Shown piece after piece: positions 1 to 7,524 of a stretch of DNA of 64,000 nucleotides. Below the pieces are notes generated by a model. The model was not told the origin of the DNA. It was given only the letters and a program-made list of their open reading frames with translations, and searched no databases. Position 1 is the first letter of the stretch. Each line of letters begins with the position of its first letter. Source of the stretch: Pseudomonas anuradhapurensis (GTDB taxonomy: Bacteria; Pseudomonadota; Gammaproteobacteria; Pseudomonadales; Pseudomonadaceae). The translations under genes were made by a program, and so were the position numbers. The stretch spans positions 750,001 through 814,000 of the forward strand of contig NZ_CP077097.1 in the NCBI RefSeq assembly GCF_014269225.2, in the 5' to 3' direction.

Positions 1-175
1 TCCACCGACGGCGCTCGACCAGCTCCTGGTGCATCATCGAAATCTGCCCGGCGGGCCCGCCAAAGCTGATGAAGCCCAGCTTGAGCCAGAACAGGAAGGC
101 CTCGAACAAGCTGACCGGCCGCAGCGCAGCTTGCGGCTCTGGCTGTTCGCTCACGGCGGAGGGGGTATCAACCAT
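1..175 (-). CDS. chrA: Chromate transporter ChrA, N-terminal fragment
   Basis: The 58 visible residues are the N-terminus of a CHR-family chromate efflux protein, with the typical opening SLFEAFLFWLKLGFISFGGP followed by a QISMMHQELVERRRW-like stretch. ChrA exports chromate across the inner membrane. The start codon overlaps the 3' end of chrB by 8 nt (the shared bases read ATGGTTGA), so the two genes are translationally coupled. The rest of the protein lies beyond the left edge of the window. Confidence 0.88.
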   Translation of the reverse strand, partial: MVDTPSAVSEQPEPQAALRPVSLFEAFLFWLKLGFISFGGPAGQISMMHQELVERRRW

Positions 176-1109
176 TTTCGATTTCCTCACTTGCGAAAGC
201 CGTCAGCAGCCCATCGAAGATGCTCCCGGCAACGGTTGTCAGTTGGTCGTCATCGCCGATGCTTGCGCGCAAGCCGGCGAGGACACGCTCGATACCGGGT
301 GCTTCGGAGGGTTGGTAGCCTCCCACATCCAGGTAGTGAATCACACGCGCCAGGCGTGCCAGGCCTGGCTGCTGAACCTCAAAACTGTCGATAAGCGTTT
401 CGAACGACACCCGCTGCCCGACATGGCTGAACCTGGCGCCATCGAAGTCGAAGCCCAGCGCATCGTCTGGGCAATCGCCGGGGCTGTCGAGCCAGATGAA
501 CCGGGCGTTAGCATCAATGAAGCGGCGGATAAGCCAGGCACAGGCCAGGCGATCGACCCACGGGCGCTTGCGGGTCGCCCAGCGGCGGCCCTGATAGTCG
601 CCACGCGCCAGGCGGGTGATGGCCTGGTCGTGGGCGCGCGGCTCATCGGCAGACAAGGCGCGGCTGATGTCGGTCTCGAGCGCCTGCAAAGCCGAGTCGG
701 TCTGGGCTTTCAGTGCGCCCGGGAAGAAATCGATGGCTGCCAGCTGAGTGAACATCTTCCTCAGCTTGCGCGCCTGCCGGGCTGTCTGCAGGGCATTGTC
801 CGGCGACAGGTCCGCCCGGCAGCCGGCAATTTCAGCGAGCAGCTTGGCGTATTCGTCACTGCGGTCGAACAGCCCGCTGAAGCGCTCTTCACGTTCCGCC
901 AGCGTCAGCAGAAATGCCGTGCCGTTGATGGCCAGCACGTCTCGTTCCACGGCTTCGAACGTTTTACGCCCCGCACTGTGTTCCGGCAGCAGGTATACGC
1001 CATCCCGAAGTACTGCGGCACCGCAGGCTTTAAGGGTTCTCCAGGCGCGCATACGCTCGGTGGCGTTGGCTGTCGGCAGCCCGAGGATCAGTAGCGCCCA
1101 GTCAATCAT
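168..1109 (-). CDS. chrB: Chromate resistance protein ChrB
   Basis: This 313-residue soluble protein has the two-part ChrB layout. The N-terminal half (about 1-150) contains the MRAWRTLKACGAAVLRDGVYLLP segment in two parts, and the C-terminal half (about 170-310) contains the WATRKRPWVDRLACAWLI region. ChrB proteins act as chromate-responsive regulators or accessory factors of chrA. It overlaps chrA by 8 nt, so the pair is one operon. No good Shine-Dalgarno sequence precedes the ATG at 1109, which may indicate a short or leaderless 5' end. An inverted repeat lies just upstream at 1128-1147. Confidence 0.85.
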   Translation of the reverse strand: MIDWALLILGLPTANATERMRAWRTLKACGAAVLRDGVYLLPEHSAGRKTFEAVERDVLAINGTAFLLTLAEREERFSGLFDRSDEYAKLLAEIAGCRADLSPDNALQTARQARKLRKMFTQLAAIDFFPGALKAQTDSALQALETDISRALSADEPRAHDQAITRLARGDYQGRRWATRKRPWVDRLACAWLIRRFIDANARFIWLDSPGDCPDDALGFDFDGARFSHVGQRVSFETLIDSFEVQQPGLARLARVIHYLDVGGYQPSEAPGIERVLAGLRASIGDDDQLTTVAGSIFDGLLTAFASEEIENG

Positions 1110-1127
1110 GTAGGAAGCTCAACATAA

Positions 1128-1147
1128 AATGTATCTATCCCTACATT
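1128..1147. promoter_or_regulatory. Inverted repeat upstream of chrB, candidate operator
   Basis: The arms AATGTA and TACATT are separated by 8 nt and lie 19 nt upstream of the chrB start. Position and symmetry fit a binding site for a dimeric repressor, possibly ChrB itself. The arms are only 6 bp, so chance is not excluded. Confidence 0.4.
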
Positions 1148-1215
1148 AAGCCAGGTTGGCGCAAAAGTAACGGTATTTGACGAGGTGTCGTGGACAGCAG
1201 GGCGCCGCGTTGCGA

Positions 1216-1234
1216 TATCCCCCCTGGGGGGATA
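1216..1234. promoter_or_regulatory. G-tract operator for the CsoR/RcnR-type sensor
   Basis: The site TATCCCCCCTGGGGGGATA is a perfect 9-bp inverted repeat around one base. It lies 65 nt upstream of the MFS exporter gene. C-tract/G-tract palindromes flanked by AT are the known operator type of RcnR/DmeR/InrS repressors, and a matching sensor gene follows the exporter. A related imperfect site precedes that sensor at 2509-2525. Confidence 0.8.
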
Positions 1235-1298
1235 GGCTATTGGCATGATGATTCAGTCCAGGCGATAGCAATCGCCTTCAGCCTTGCCCCGAGGTGCC

Positions 1299-2504
1299 AT
1301 GCTCTCCGTCCTGCAAAACCGCACTTACAGGCACCTGTTCATCGCCCAGGTGATCGCCTTGATCGGCACCGGCCTGGCGACCGTGGCGCTCGGCCTGCTG
1401 GCCTACGATCTGGCCGGCGCGCAGGCCGGTGCCGTGCTGGGTACGGCGTTGGCGATCAAGATGCTGGCCTACATCGGCGTGGCGCCGATTGCCGGGGCGT
1501 TGGCGGAACATTTGCCGAGGAAGGCCATGCTGGTCACGCTCGACCTGGTCAGGGCCGCGGTGGCGCTGTTGCTGCCCTTCGTCACGCAGATCTGGCAGGT
1601 GTATGTCCTGATCTTCGTGCTGCAGTCGGCTTCCGCCGCTTTCACCCCGACGTTCCAGGCCACTATCCCAGACATCCTTCCCGATGAGCGTGAGTACACC
1701 AAGGCGCTGTCGCTTTCACGCCTGGCTTACGACCTGGAGAGCGTCATCAGCCCGATGCTGGCGGCGGCGCTGTTGACTGTGCTCAGCTTCCATAGCCTGT
1801 TTGGCGGCACCGTCGTCGGTTTTGTGGTTTCGGCGGCCATGGTGGTTTCGGCGGTACTGCCGGTTGCCGTGCGTGGGCCCAGGCGCAGCATCTACGAACG
1901 CACTACCAAAGGCCTGCGGATTTTCCTGCATACCCCACGCCTGCGCGGCTTGCTGGCGCTGAACCTGGCGATTGCTGCGGCCAGTGCGATGGTGATCGTG
2001 AACACGGTGGTGTTCGTGCAGGCGCAGCTGGGGCTCGACCAGCGTGCCATGGCCATGGCCTTGATGGCCTTCGGCGGCGGGTCGATGGTGGTGGCGTTGG
2101 TATTGCCGCGGCTTCTGGAGCGCCTGGACGAGCGCAAGGCCATGCTGGCCGGTGGCGCGATTCTGGTGGTCGGCTTGCTGCTCGGCGCTTTCGTCTCGAG
2201 CTATTCGGCCTTGATCGCGCTTTGGGTGGTGTTGGGTGCGGGCTACTCGCTGGCACAAACGCCGTCGGGGCGGATTTTGCGTCGATCGTCCTCGGCGCAG
2301 GACCGGCCAGCCCTGTTCGCGGCGCAATTCGCGTTGTCCCATGCCTGCTGGCTGGTCACCTATCCGTTGGCCGGGTGGCTGGGTGCCAGCGTCAATCTCG
2401 GCGCAGCGTTCATCGGCCTGGGCCTGCTCGCCGGGTTCGCCTGGGTAGTGAGCAAACGGATCTGGCACCCTGACAGTGAATCAGCCGCAAAGCTGCACGT
2501 TTGA
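1299..2504 (+). CDS. NreB-like MFS metal (nickel/cobalt) exporter
   Basis: This 401-residue protein has about 12 hydrophobic segments and the MFS loop region GALAEHLPRKAML at about 66-78. The overall pattern resembles NreB-type nickel-resistance MFS exporters. The start at 1299 is chosen because GAGGTGCC sits directly before this ATG; an upstream in-frame TTG at 1284 has no such site. The His-rich tail of the original NreB is absent. The G-tract operator upstream and the CsoR/RcnR-like sensor downstream suggest the gene is derepressed by nickel or cobalt. Membrane transporter of the MFS family is certain; the metal substrate is inferred from context. Confidence 0.72.
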   Translation: MLSVLQNRTYRHLFIAQVIALIGTGLATVALGLLAYDLAGAQAGAVLGTALAIKMLAYIGVAPIAGALAEHLPRKAMLVTLDLVRAAVALLLPFVTQIWQVYVLIFVLQSASAAFTPTFQATIPDILPDEREYTKALSLSRLAYDLESVISPMLAAALLTVLSFHSLFGGTVVGFVVSAAMVVSAVLPVAVRGPRRSIYERTTKGLRIFLHTPRLRGLLALNLAIAAASAMVIVNTVVFVQAQLGLDQRAMAMALMAFGGGSMVVALVLPRLLERLDERKAMLAGGAILVVGLLLGAFVSSYSALIALWVVLGAGYSLAQTPSGRILRRSSSAQDRPALFAAQFALSHACWLVTYPLAGWLGASVNLGAAFIGLGLLAGFAWVVSKRIWHPDSESAAKLHV

Positions 2505-2508
2505 CCCA

Positions 2509-2525
2509 ACCCCGAGGGGGGGATA
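2509..2525. promoter_or_regulatory. Second, imperfect G-tract operator
   Basis: ACCCC, then GA, then seven G and ATA forms a lopsided version of the operator at 1216-1234, with one strong half-site. It lies about 40 nt before the metal-sensor gene, which suggests autoregulation. Confidence 0.6.
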
Positions 2526-2565
2526 GCATCGCCAGCGTAAATAACCCCTGACAGAGGCCCTGGAT

Positions 2566-2883
2566 ATGTCCGATCATTCCCATGATCACCCACATGATGC
2601 CGAGCCGGGGCATACCCATGTACACCAGAGCCATGAGGCGATCATCAAGCGCCTGAAGCGTGCTGACGGGCACCTGCGCAGCATCATCGTGATGATCGAG
2701 GACGGGCGTGAATGCGTGGACATTGCCCAGCAACTGCATGCGGTTGAAAAGGCGGTCTGCCAGGCCAAGCGCACGCTGATCCAGGACCATATCGATCACT
2801 GCCTGGAAGATTCGGTCACGGCCTTGAGCAAGGGCGATCGCTCGGCCCTCGACGAATTCAAGCAAATCACCAAGTACCTGTAG
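2566..2883 (+). CDS. CsoR/RcnR-family metal-sensing repressor (NreA/DmeR type)
   Basis: This 105-residue all-helical DUF156 repressor has a His-rich N-terminus (HSHDHPHD then GHTHVHQSH, residues 4-23). Candidate metal ligands are Cys50, His75 and Cys79 plus an N-terminal His, which matches the His-Cys-His-Cys set of nickel sensors such as InrS better than copper CsoR, where the N-terminal His is lacking. Apo-protein should bind the G-tract palindromes at 1216 and 2509 and release them on binding Ni or Co. The gene is followed after 4 nt by a membrane-protein gene, so 2566-4059 is probably one transcript. Confidence 0.85.
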   Translation: MSDHSHDHPHDAEPGHTHVHQSHEAIIKRLKRADGHLRSIIVMIEDGRECVDIAQQLHAVEKAVCQAKRTLIQDHIDHCLEDSVTALSKGDRSALDEFKQITKYL

Positions 2884-2887
2884 CGCC

Positions 2888-3328
2888 GTGTTCGCACTCA
2901 GCAGCTACCTCGGGCTGTTCCTGGCCGCGTTTGCAGCGGCAACCTTGTTGCCCATGCAATCGGAAGCGGCGCTGGTCGCGATGCTCCTGTCCGGGCACTA
3001 CCTGCCAGTAACGCTGGTCGCGGTGGCCACCGCCGGCAACGTGCTTGGCTCAGTGGCGAACTGGGTGCTTGGCCGGGGCATCGAACATTTCCGCCACAAG
3101 CGCTGGTTCCCGGTCAGCGAGGCCAAGCTGGAAAAAGCGCAGGTCATGTACCGGCGCTACGGATACTGGTCACTGCTGCTGAGCTGGGTGCCGCTGATCG
3201 GCGATCCGATCACCCTGGTGGCCGGGGTCATGCGCGAACCGTTCTGGCGCTTCCTGTTGCTGGTCATCCTGGCCAAGGGTGGGCGTTACCTGGTGCTGAC
3301 GCTGGTGGTGCTCGGGAGCATGGCATGA
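2888..3328 (+). CDS. YqaA/DedA-type (VTT-domain) membrane protein
   Basis: This 146-residue integral membrane protein has the SNARE-associated/VTT layout of the YqaA family: hydrophobic N-terminus, ATAGNVLGSVANWVLGR motif at about 52-68, and the YGYWSLLLSWVPLIGDPIT re-entrant region at about 95-113. It begins with GTG 4 nt after the sensor stop codon and overlaps the next gene by 4 nt (ATGA), so it is co-transcribed with the metal sensor. The family is linked to membrane lipid or small-molecule traffic; its role here is unknown. Confidence 0.75.
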   Translation: MFALSSYLGLFLAAFAAATLLPMQSEAALVAMLLSGHYLPVTLVAVATAGNVLGSVANWVLGRGIEHFRHKRWFPVSEAKLEKAQVMYRRYGYWSLLLSWVPLIGDPITLVAGVMREPFWRFLLLVILAKGGRYLVLTLVVLGSMA

Positions 3329-4059
3329 CGCCGGCCCCCGTCTGCCCGCTGGCAGCGCGGCACACCGGCCAGGACCTGATCAAGTGGATCGCCCTGATCA
3401 GCATGGTGCTCGACCACATGCGGTTGGCCTGGCCAGCGAGCGCTGACCTGTTCGTACTCGGCCGGCTGTCCTTTCCCTTGTTCTGCCTGGCAGTGGCGAT
3501 CAATGTCTCGCGAAACCCGCGAGGCGAGTTGTTCACCTGCAGCAACGCTCGCTACCTCGCACTTCTGCTGCTGTTCGCTGCGCTTTCCGAAGTGCCTTAC
3601 CGGCTGCTCGGCACTTCGGCAACCTTCAACGTGCTGGTCACCCTGGCGCTGGGCCTCATGGTCGCTTGGGGCGTGCAACACCGGACCCTCGCAAGCCTGA
3701 TAGTGGCTGGCGCTGCACTGGTGGCGGGCTATTTGTTGAGCGAACCGTTGATGTACGGTTTTTACGGGGTGTTGCTCCCCGCTGCGCTGCTGCTTGCACT
3801 CAAGCGGCCCGAGCGGTTCTTGCTGGTCCCGGTCGCCTTGTGCGTTGCCAGCAACACGCGAAGCGACCTGTTCGAACGGGCCGCACAGCTTGAGCCATTC
3901 GCGATCCTGGCGCTTTCGACCGCAGCCCTGGCGCCGCTGCTCGGGTTGGCCCTGTTCTGGGCACGCCTGCCGTTCAAGGTCTTGCCCGTCACGCAGTGGG
4001 GCTACTGGTTCTACCCTGGGCATCTGCTGGCGTTGTTGGGTATTCGCCAGCTGTTGTAA
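3325..4059 (+). CDS. TraX-family membrane protein
   Basis: This 244-residue polytopic protein has the TraX signature near its N-terminus (DLIKWIALISMVLDHMR, about 18-34), followed by GRLSFPLFCLAVAIN and several transmembrane helices ending in the TQWGYWFYPGHL segment. TraX was first described as the F-pilin N-acetylase, but chromosomal homologues are common and of unknown function. It starts inside the stop codon of the preceding gene, so it ends the apparent metal-response operon. No conjugation genes are nearby, so pilin modification is unlikely. Confidence 0.8.
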   Translation: MTPAPVCPLAARHTGQDLIKWIALISMVLDHMRLAWPASADLFVLGRLSFPLFCLAVAINVSRNPRGELFTCSNARYLALLLLFAALSEVPYRLLGTSATFNVLVTLALGLMVAWGVQHRTLASLIVAGAALVAGYLLSEPLMYGFYGVLLPAALLLALKRPERFLLVPVALCVASNTRSDLFERAAQLEPFAILALSTAALAPLLGLALFWARLPFKVLPVTQWGYWFYPGHLLALLGIRQLL

Positions 4060-4130
4060 CGCTCATGAGTTGATTCCCTACTTGGCATCCTCAGGCTCAA
4101 GGACGCCAAGGTTCAGGGTTGATCACTCCC

Positions 4131-4262
4131 TCAGTGGCAGTGATAGCCACCCGTCTTGTGATTGGTATGGCAACCCTTGGAATCGGTACCGCCGCTATGT
4201 GCGAAAGCGGCTACCGAGTAGAACGAAAGGACTGCAGCGATCATGAGAGAAGCAACTTTCAT
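4131..4262 (-). CDS. Small secreted His/Cys-rich protein (43 aa)
   Basis: This short gene encodes a signal peptide (residues 1 to about 21, ending AAFA) followed by a 22-residue mature peptide with HSGGTDSKGCHTNHKTGGYH and CH at its end. The mature part has two Cys and five His, resembling the small YHYH-like domain peptides found in many proteobacteria. The ATG at 4262 is preceded by AGGAGT at a good distance; longer in-frame starts upstream lack a signal peptide and are rejected. It is exported to the periplasm; metal binding is inferred from composition only. Confidence 0.75.
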   Translation of the reverse strand: MKVASLMIAAVLSFYSVAAFAHSGGTDSKGCHTNHKTGGYHCH

Positions 4263-4643
4263 CAGGCTACTCCTTGCTTGGTTTGAGTGATGGCTTATTG
4301 CCATATATAGCGTAGGACAAAGTGCTGCCGCACAACAACCAAGATGACGGTGAAGCTGATAAAAGGATTGGTCGGTAAGGACGGTGCAGGCTTTGGGCGG
4401 GCTGAAATCCGCGCCAGCCTGCTTCCCTGTTCGCACCTGTCTACCCTCGATGGCTGATTCAGACGGACGTTGAATACAGGCTGAGGGGCATCGGAAAGGC
4501 TTCGATATTTCTGGCAGCAATTAATAGCCTTCAGTATTTTTGCGCAAATAATCACCAATAAAACTATCTTTCATGCAATCCTGCATTAATTGATTCACGC
4601 TTGCGGAAAAAAACGCAATCGCGGGCAACATCATTCGGCATAA
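4263..4643. other. Intergenic region between the small secreted gene and leuA
   Basis: No convincing gene is seen here. Features noted are a TATATA run at about 4304 that could serve as a -10 for the reverse-strand small gene, and a short TTGCG-N8-CGCAA repeat at about 4600-4617. Base composition falls toward AT between about 4520 and 4645, as expected of a promoter region for leuA. Confidence 0.5.
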
Positions 4644-4655
4644 ATTGGATCCAAT
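4644..4655. promoter_or_regulatory. VanR-type GntR operator palindrome before leuA
   Basis: ATTGGATCCAAT is a perfect 12-bp palindrome 68 nt upstream of the leuA start. It is identical to the operator sequence known for the GntR-family repressor VanR, and FCD-type GntR regulators often use such sites. No gntR gene is in the window, so the regulator would be encoded elsewhere. Confidence 0.5.
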
Positions 4656-4723
4656 GTTGAAATCTGGTCGTCGTCTCGTCGCCGGCCATTCATGATCCGT
4701 CGCAGGCAAAGGAGACCGCCGCC

Positions 4724-6424
4724 ATGATGTTGAAAGACCCTTCCACCAAGTACCGCCATTTCGCCACCGTCGATCTGCCAGACCGCACCTGGCCGGGCAG
4801 GGTACAGAAAGCGGCGCCCACCTGGTGCAGTGTCGATATGCGAGACGGCAATCAGGCGCTGATAGAGCCAATGAATGCCGAGCGCAAACGTCGCTTCTTC
4901 GATTTGTTGGTCAAGGTGGGCTTCAAGCAGATCGAAGTCGGCTTCCCGGCGGCCTCGCAGACCGACTTCGATTACCTGCGCGAGTTGATCGAAAGCGGTG
5001 CAATCCCTGACGACGTCACGATCCAGGTCATGACCCAGGCCCGTACCCACCTGATCGAACGTACCTTCGAAGCGCTCAAGGGCGTGCCGCGGGCGATCGT
5101 GCATGTCTACAATGCCACCGCTCCGGTATTCCGCGAGGTCGTGTTCGGTGTCGATCGCGCCGGGTGCGTCGGTATCGCCACCCAGGCCACCCGCGAGATC
5201 AAGGCACTGATGCAGGCCAACCCGCAAACTCAGTGGACCTATCAGTATTCGCCGGAAACCTTCTGTTTCACCGAGCTGGATTTCGGCCTGGAAATCTGTG
5301 AAGCGGTCATCGACGAGTTTCAGCCAACTCCGTGCAACAAGATGATCCTCAACCTGCCCACTACCGTCGAGGTCGCCACCGCCAATGTGTTCGCCGATCA
5401 GATCGAGTGGTTCTGCCGCCAGGTAAAGAAACGCGACAGCGTGATCATCAGCGTTCACCCGCATAATGACCGTGGCACCGGGGTCGCTACTGCCGAACAG
5501 GCCTGCCTGGCGGGTGCCGAACGGGTCGAAGGGACGTTGTTCGGTAATGGTGAGCGCACCGGTAACGTCGATATCCTGACCTTGGCCATGAACCTGTACA
5601 CCAGCGGTATCAGCCCCGGGCTGGACTTCTCGGACATCATCCATGTTCAGCGCGAAGTCGAGTATTGCAACCAGCTGCCCACCCATCCGCGTCATCCTTA
5701 TGCCGGTGAACTGGTCTTCACCGCTTTCTCCGGTTCCCATCAGGACGCCATCAAGAAGGGCTTTGCCCGCCGCCGCGACAACCCTGGCGGCTATTGGGAA
5801 ATTCCCTACCTGCCGATCGATCCGGCCGACATGGGACGCAACTACGAGGCCGTGATCCGCGTCAACAGCCAGTCGGGTAAAGGCGGGGTCGCCTACTTGC
5901 TGGAGCAGCAGGGCATCGTCTTGCCGCGTCGCCTGCAGATGGAATTCAGCGGCCTGGTTCAGCGCGTCGCCGACGCCAAGGGCCAGGAAGTGACCAGCGA
6001 GATGATCCTGTCCAGCTTTACCGATCACTATCTGGAGCGGGGCAAGCCCTACACCCTGACCCAGCCTGTAATCACCAGTGACGATGCTGGCACCTACATC
6101 AATGCACAGCTGGCATTCGAGGGCGGGCGGGTGACGCTGGCTGGTAAAGGCAACGGGCCGCTGGCCGGGTTGGTCAATGCGTTCGCCGCACAAGGGCTGA
6201 GTTTCGACATCGCCGACTACCACGAGCATGCGGTGCGTGATGGTGCCCAGGCCGAAGCCATTGCCTACGTGGAAATTCGCGTCAACGGCCAGTTGCTGTT
6301 TGGCGTCGGCAGGGACCACAGCAGTTTGCAGGCCTCGTTGCAGGCGGTGGTCAGCGCCGTATGCAGGGCGACTCGCCAGGGGCTGCTGGAGCCGATAGGG
6401 GACGTGGTTGCGGCCCTCAGCTGA
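4724..6424 (+). CDS. leuA: 2-isopropylmalate synthase (leuA-type, stand-alone)
   Basis: This 566-residue enzyme condenses acetyl-CoA with 2-oxoisovalerate in the first committed step of leucine synthesis. The DRE-TIM metallolyase barrel is clear: MRDGNQ at 39-44, the metal-binding HPHNDRG at about 245-251, and the GNGERTGN motif at about 275. A LeuA regulatory dimer domain fills about 430-566. Two ATGs are adjacent (4724, 4727); AAGGAG precedes them. From memory P. putida strains also carry a second, separate leuA near guaBA, so this copy may be a paralogue with its own substrate or regulation. It is followed 113 nt later by mdh. Confidence 0.82.
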   Translation: MMLKDPSTKYRHFATVDLPDRTWPGRVQKAAPTWCSVDMRDGNQALIEPMNAERKRRFFDLLVKVGFKQIEVGFPAASQTDFDYLRELIESGAIPDDVTIQVMTQARTHLIERTFEALKGVPRAIVHVYNATAPVFREVVFGVDRAGCVGIATQATREIKALMQANPQTQWTYQYSPETFCFTELDFGLEICEAVIDEFQPTPCNKMILNLPTTVEVATANVFADQIEWFCRQVKKRDSVIISVHPHNDRGTGVATAEQACLAGAERVEGTLFGNGERTGNVDILTLAMNLYTSGISPGLDFSDIIHVQREVEYCNQLPTHPRHPYAGELVFTAFSGSHQDAIKKGFARRRDNPGGYWEIPYLPIDPADMGRNYEAVIRVNSQSGKGGVAYLLEQQGIVLPRRLQMEFSGLVQRVADAKGQEVTSEMILSSFTDHYLERGKPYTLTQPVITSDDAGTYINAQLAFEGGRVTLAGKGNGPLAGLVNAFAAQGLSFDIADYHEHAVRDGAQAEAIAYVEIRVNGQLLFGVGRDHSSLQASLQAVVSAVCRATRQGLLEPIGDVVAALS

Positions 6425-6537
6425 GAGCGCAACGGGCCAGATGATCGTCGGTCAATGTGGCCTTTTGGTCCCAACCGGCGATACTCCTTCTATACGCAGG
6501 CGTGTTCCTGGTGGCGCGCGCCGCTGGGAGGTGTCAG

Positions 6538-7467
6538 ATGAACAAACTGTCAATCGTAGGCGCCGGCATCGTCGGCGAGGCGGCGGCGCAGATCATTGCC
6601 CGGGACGAGCTGTGCCGTGAACTGGTGCTGATGGACGTGCAAGGTGAAATGGCCAAGGGCAAGGCGCTGGACGTGTGGCAAGCTGCAGTCGAATCAGGTT
6701 CCGATACCCGCGTGCATGGCGGCGGCGACGCCGAGTTGCTGCAGGGCTCCGAGCTGGTGGTGATCACCGCAGGCGTGCCGCGCAAGCCGGGCCAGTCGCG
6801 TCAGGATGTACTCGCTACCAACCTGCCCATCCTCGACGGCATCATGGCGGACATCAAGCAGCATGCGCCGACGGCCACCGTGCTGGTAGTGTCCAACCCG
6901 GTCGATGTGCTCACCTACCGCGCCTGGAGCCTCAGCGGGCAGGGGCGCAGCAAGGTGTTCGGCCAGGCAGGGGTGCTGGATACCGCGCGAATGAAATGTT
7001 TCATCGCCGAACAGACCGGTTTCTCCGCCCGCGATATCACCGCGCTGGTGCTCGGCGGGCATGGCGACAGCATGGTGCCGCTGATGCGCTACTGCCAGAT
7101 CGGCTCGGTGCCGTTGTCGCACTTCCTGTCCAGTGAGCAGATCGAGCAGATCGTCGAGCGCACGCGCAAAGGTGGCGGCGAGATCCTTGGCTTGAAGAAG
7201 CTGGGCAGCGCCTGCGATGCGCCGGGCGTGGCCATTGCGCAGATGGTGGATGCGATCGCCAACGGGCGCAACCGCATCTTGCCGGCGGTAGCGATTCTGG
7301 AGGGCGAGTATGGGCGCAAGGATATTGCCATGGGCGTGCCTTGCGTACTGGCAGAGAAGGGGCTGGCGCGGGTGATCGAGCTGCCGCTGGATGCGCAGGA
7401 ACAGGCAATGTTCGACCAGTCGGCCGATCAGGTGGCGCGGGATATTGCCGAAATGAAAGCGCTGTGA
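6538..7467 (+). CDS. mdh: NAD-dependent malate dehydrogenase
   Basis: This 309-residue protein is in the lactate/malate dehydrogenase family. It has the Rossmann motif GAGIVGEAA at residues 7-15, the mobile-loop substrate-binding Arg region GVPRKPGQSRQD at about 79-90, and the catalytic His in GGHGDSMVP at about 173. It oxidises malate to oxaloacetate in the cytoplasm. The Arg-rich loop supports malate rather than lactate. The ATG at 6538 is preceded by GGGAGGTG; upstream in-frame codons do not belong to the conserved fold. Many pseudomonads rely on Mqo instead, so a soluble Mdh fits the P. putida group. Confidence 0.9.
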   Translation: MNKLSIVGAGIVGEAAAQIIARDELCRELVLMDVQGEMAKGKALDVWQAAVESGSDTRVHGGGDAELLQGSELVVITAGVPRKPGQSRQDVLATNLPILDGIMADIKQHAPTATVLVVSNPVDVLTYRAWSLSGQGRSKVFGQAGVLDTARMKCFIAEQTGFSARDITALVLGGHGDSMVPLMRYCQIGSVPLSHFLSSEQIEQIVERTRKGGGEILGLKKLGSACDAPGVAIAQMVDAIANGRNRILPAVAILEGEYGRKDIAMGVPCVLAEKGLARVIELPLDAQEQAMFDQSADQVARDIAEMKAL

Positions 7468-7470
7468 CTG

Positions 7471-7498
7471 TGTGGGAGCGGGCACGCCCGCTCCCACA
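7471..7498. repeat. REP hairpin (GTGGGAGCGGGC family) after mdh
   Basis: A perfect 13-bp inverted repeat with a 2-nt centre lies 3 nt after the mdh stop. It is one palindrome of the second REP family in the window and may act as the 3' end of the mdh transcript and of the convergent permease gene. Confidence 0.8.
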
Positions 7499-7524
7499 GA
7501 GCCCCTGCCTACCGAGCCTGGCCC

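Noticed and set aside
3325..4059. A conjugative element suggested by the TraX-like gene
   Set aside because: No relaxase, pilus or transfer genes are nearby, and TraX homologues are common on chromosomes.
4631..6319. A 562-codon open frame antisense to leuA
   Set aside because: It is a composition-driven frame in GC-rich DNA opposite a clear LeuA protein; it has no recognisable domain and no ribosome-binding site.
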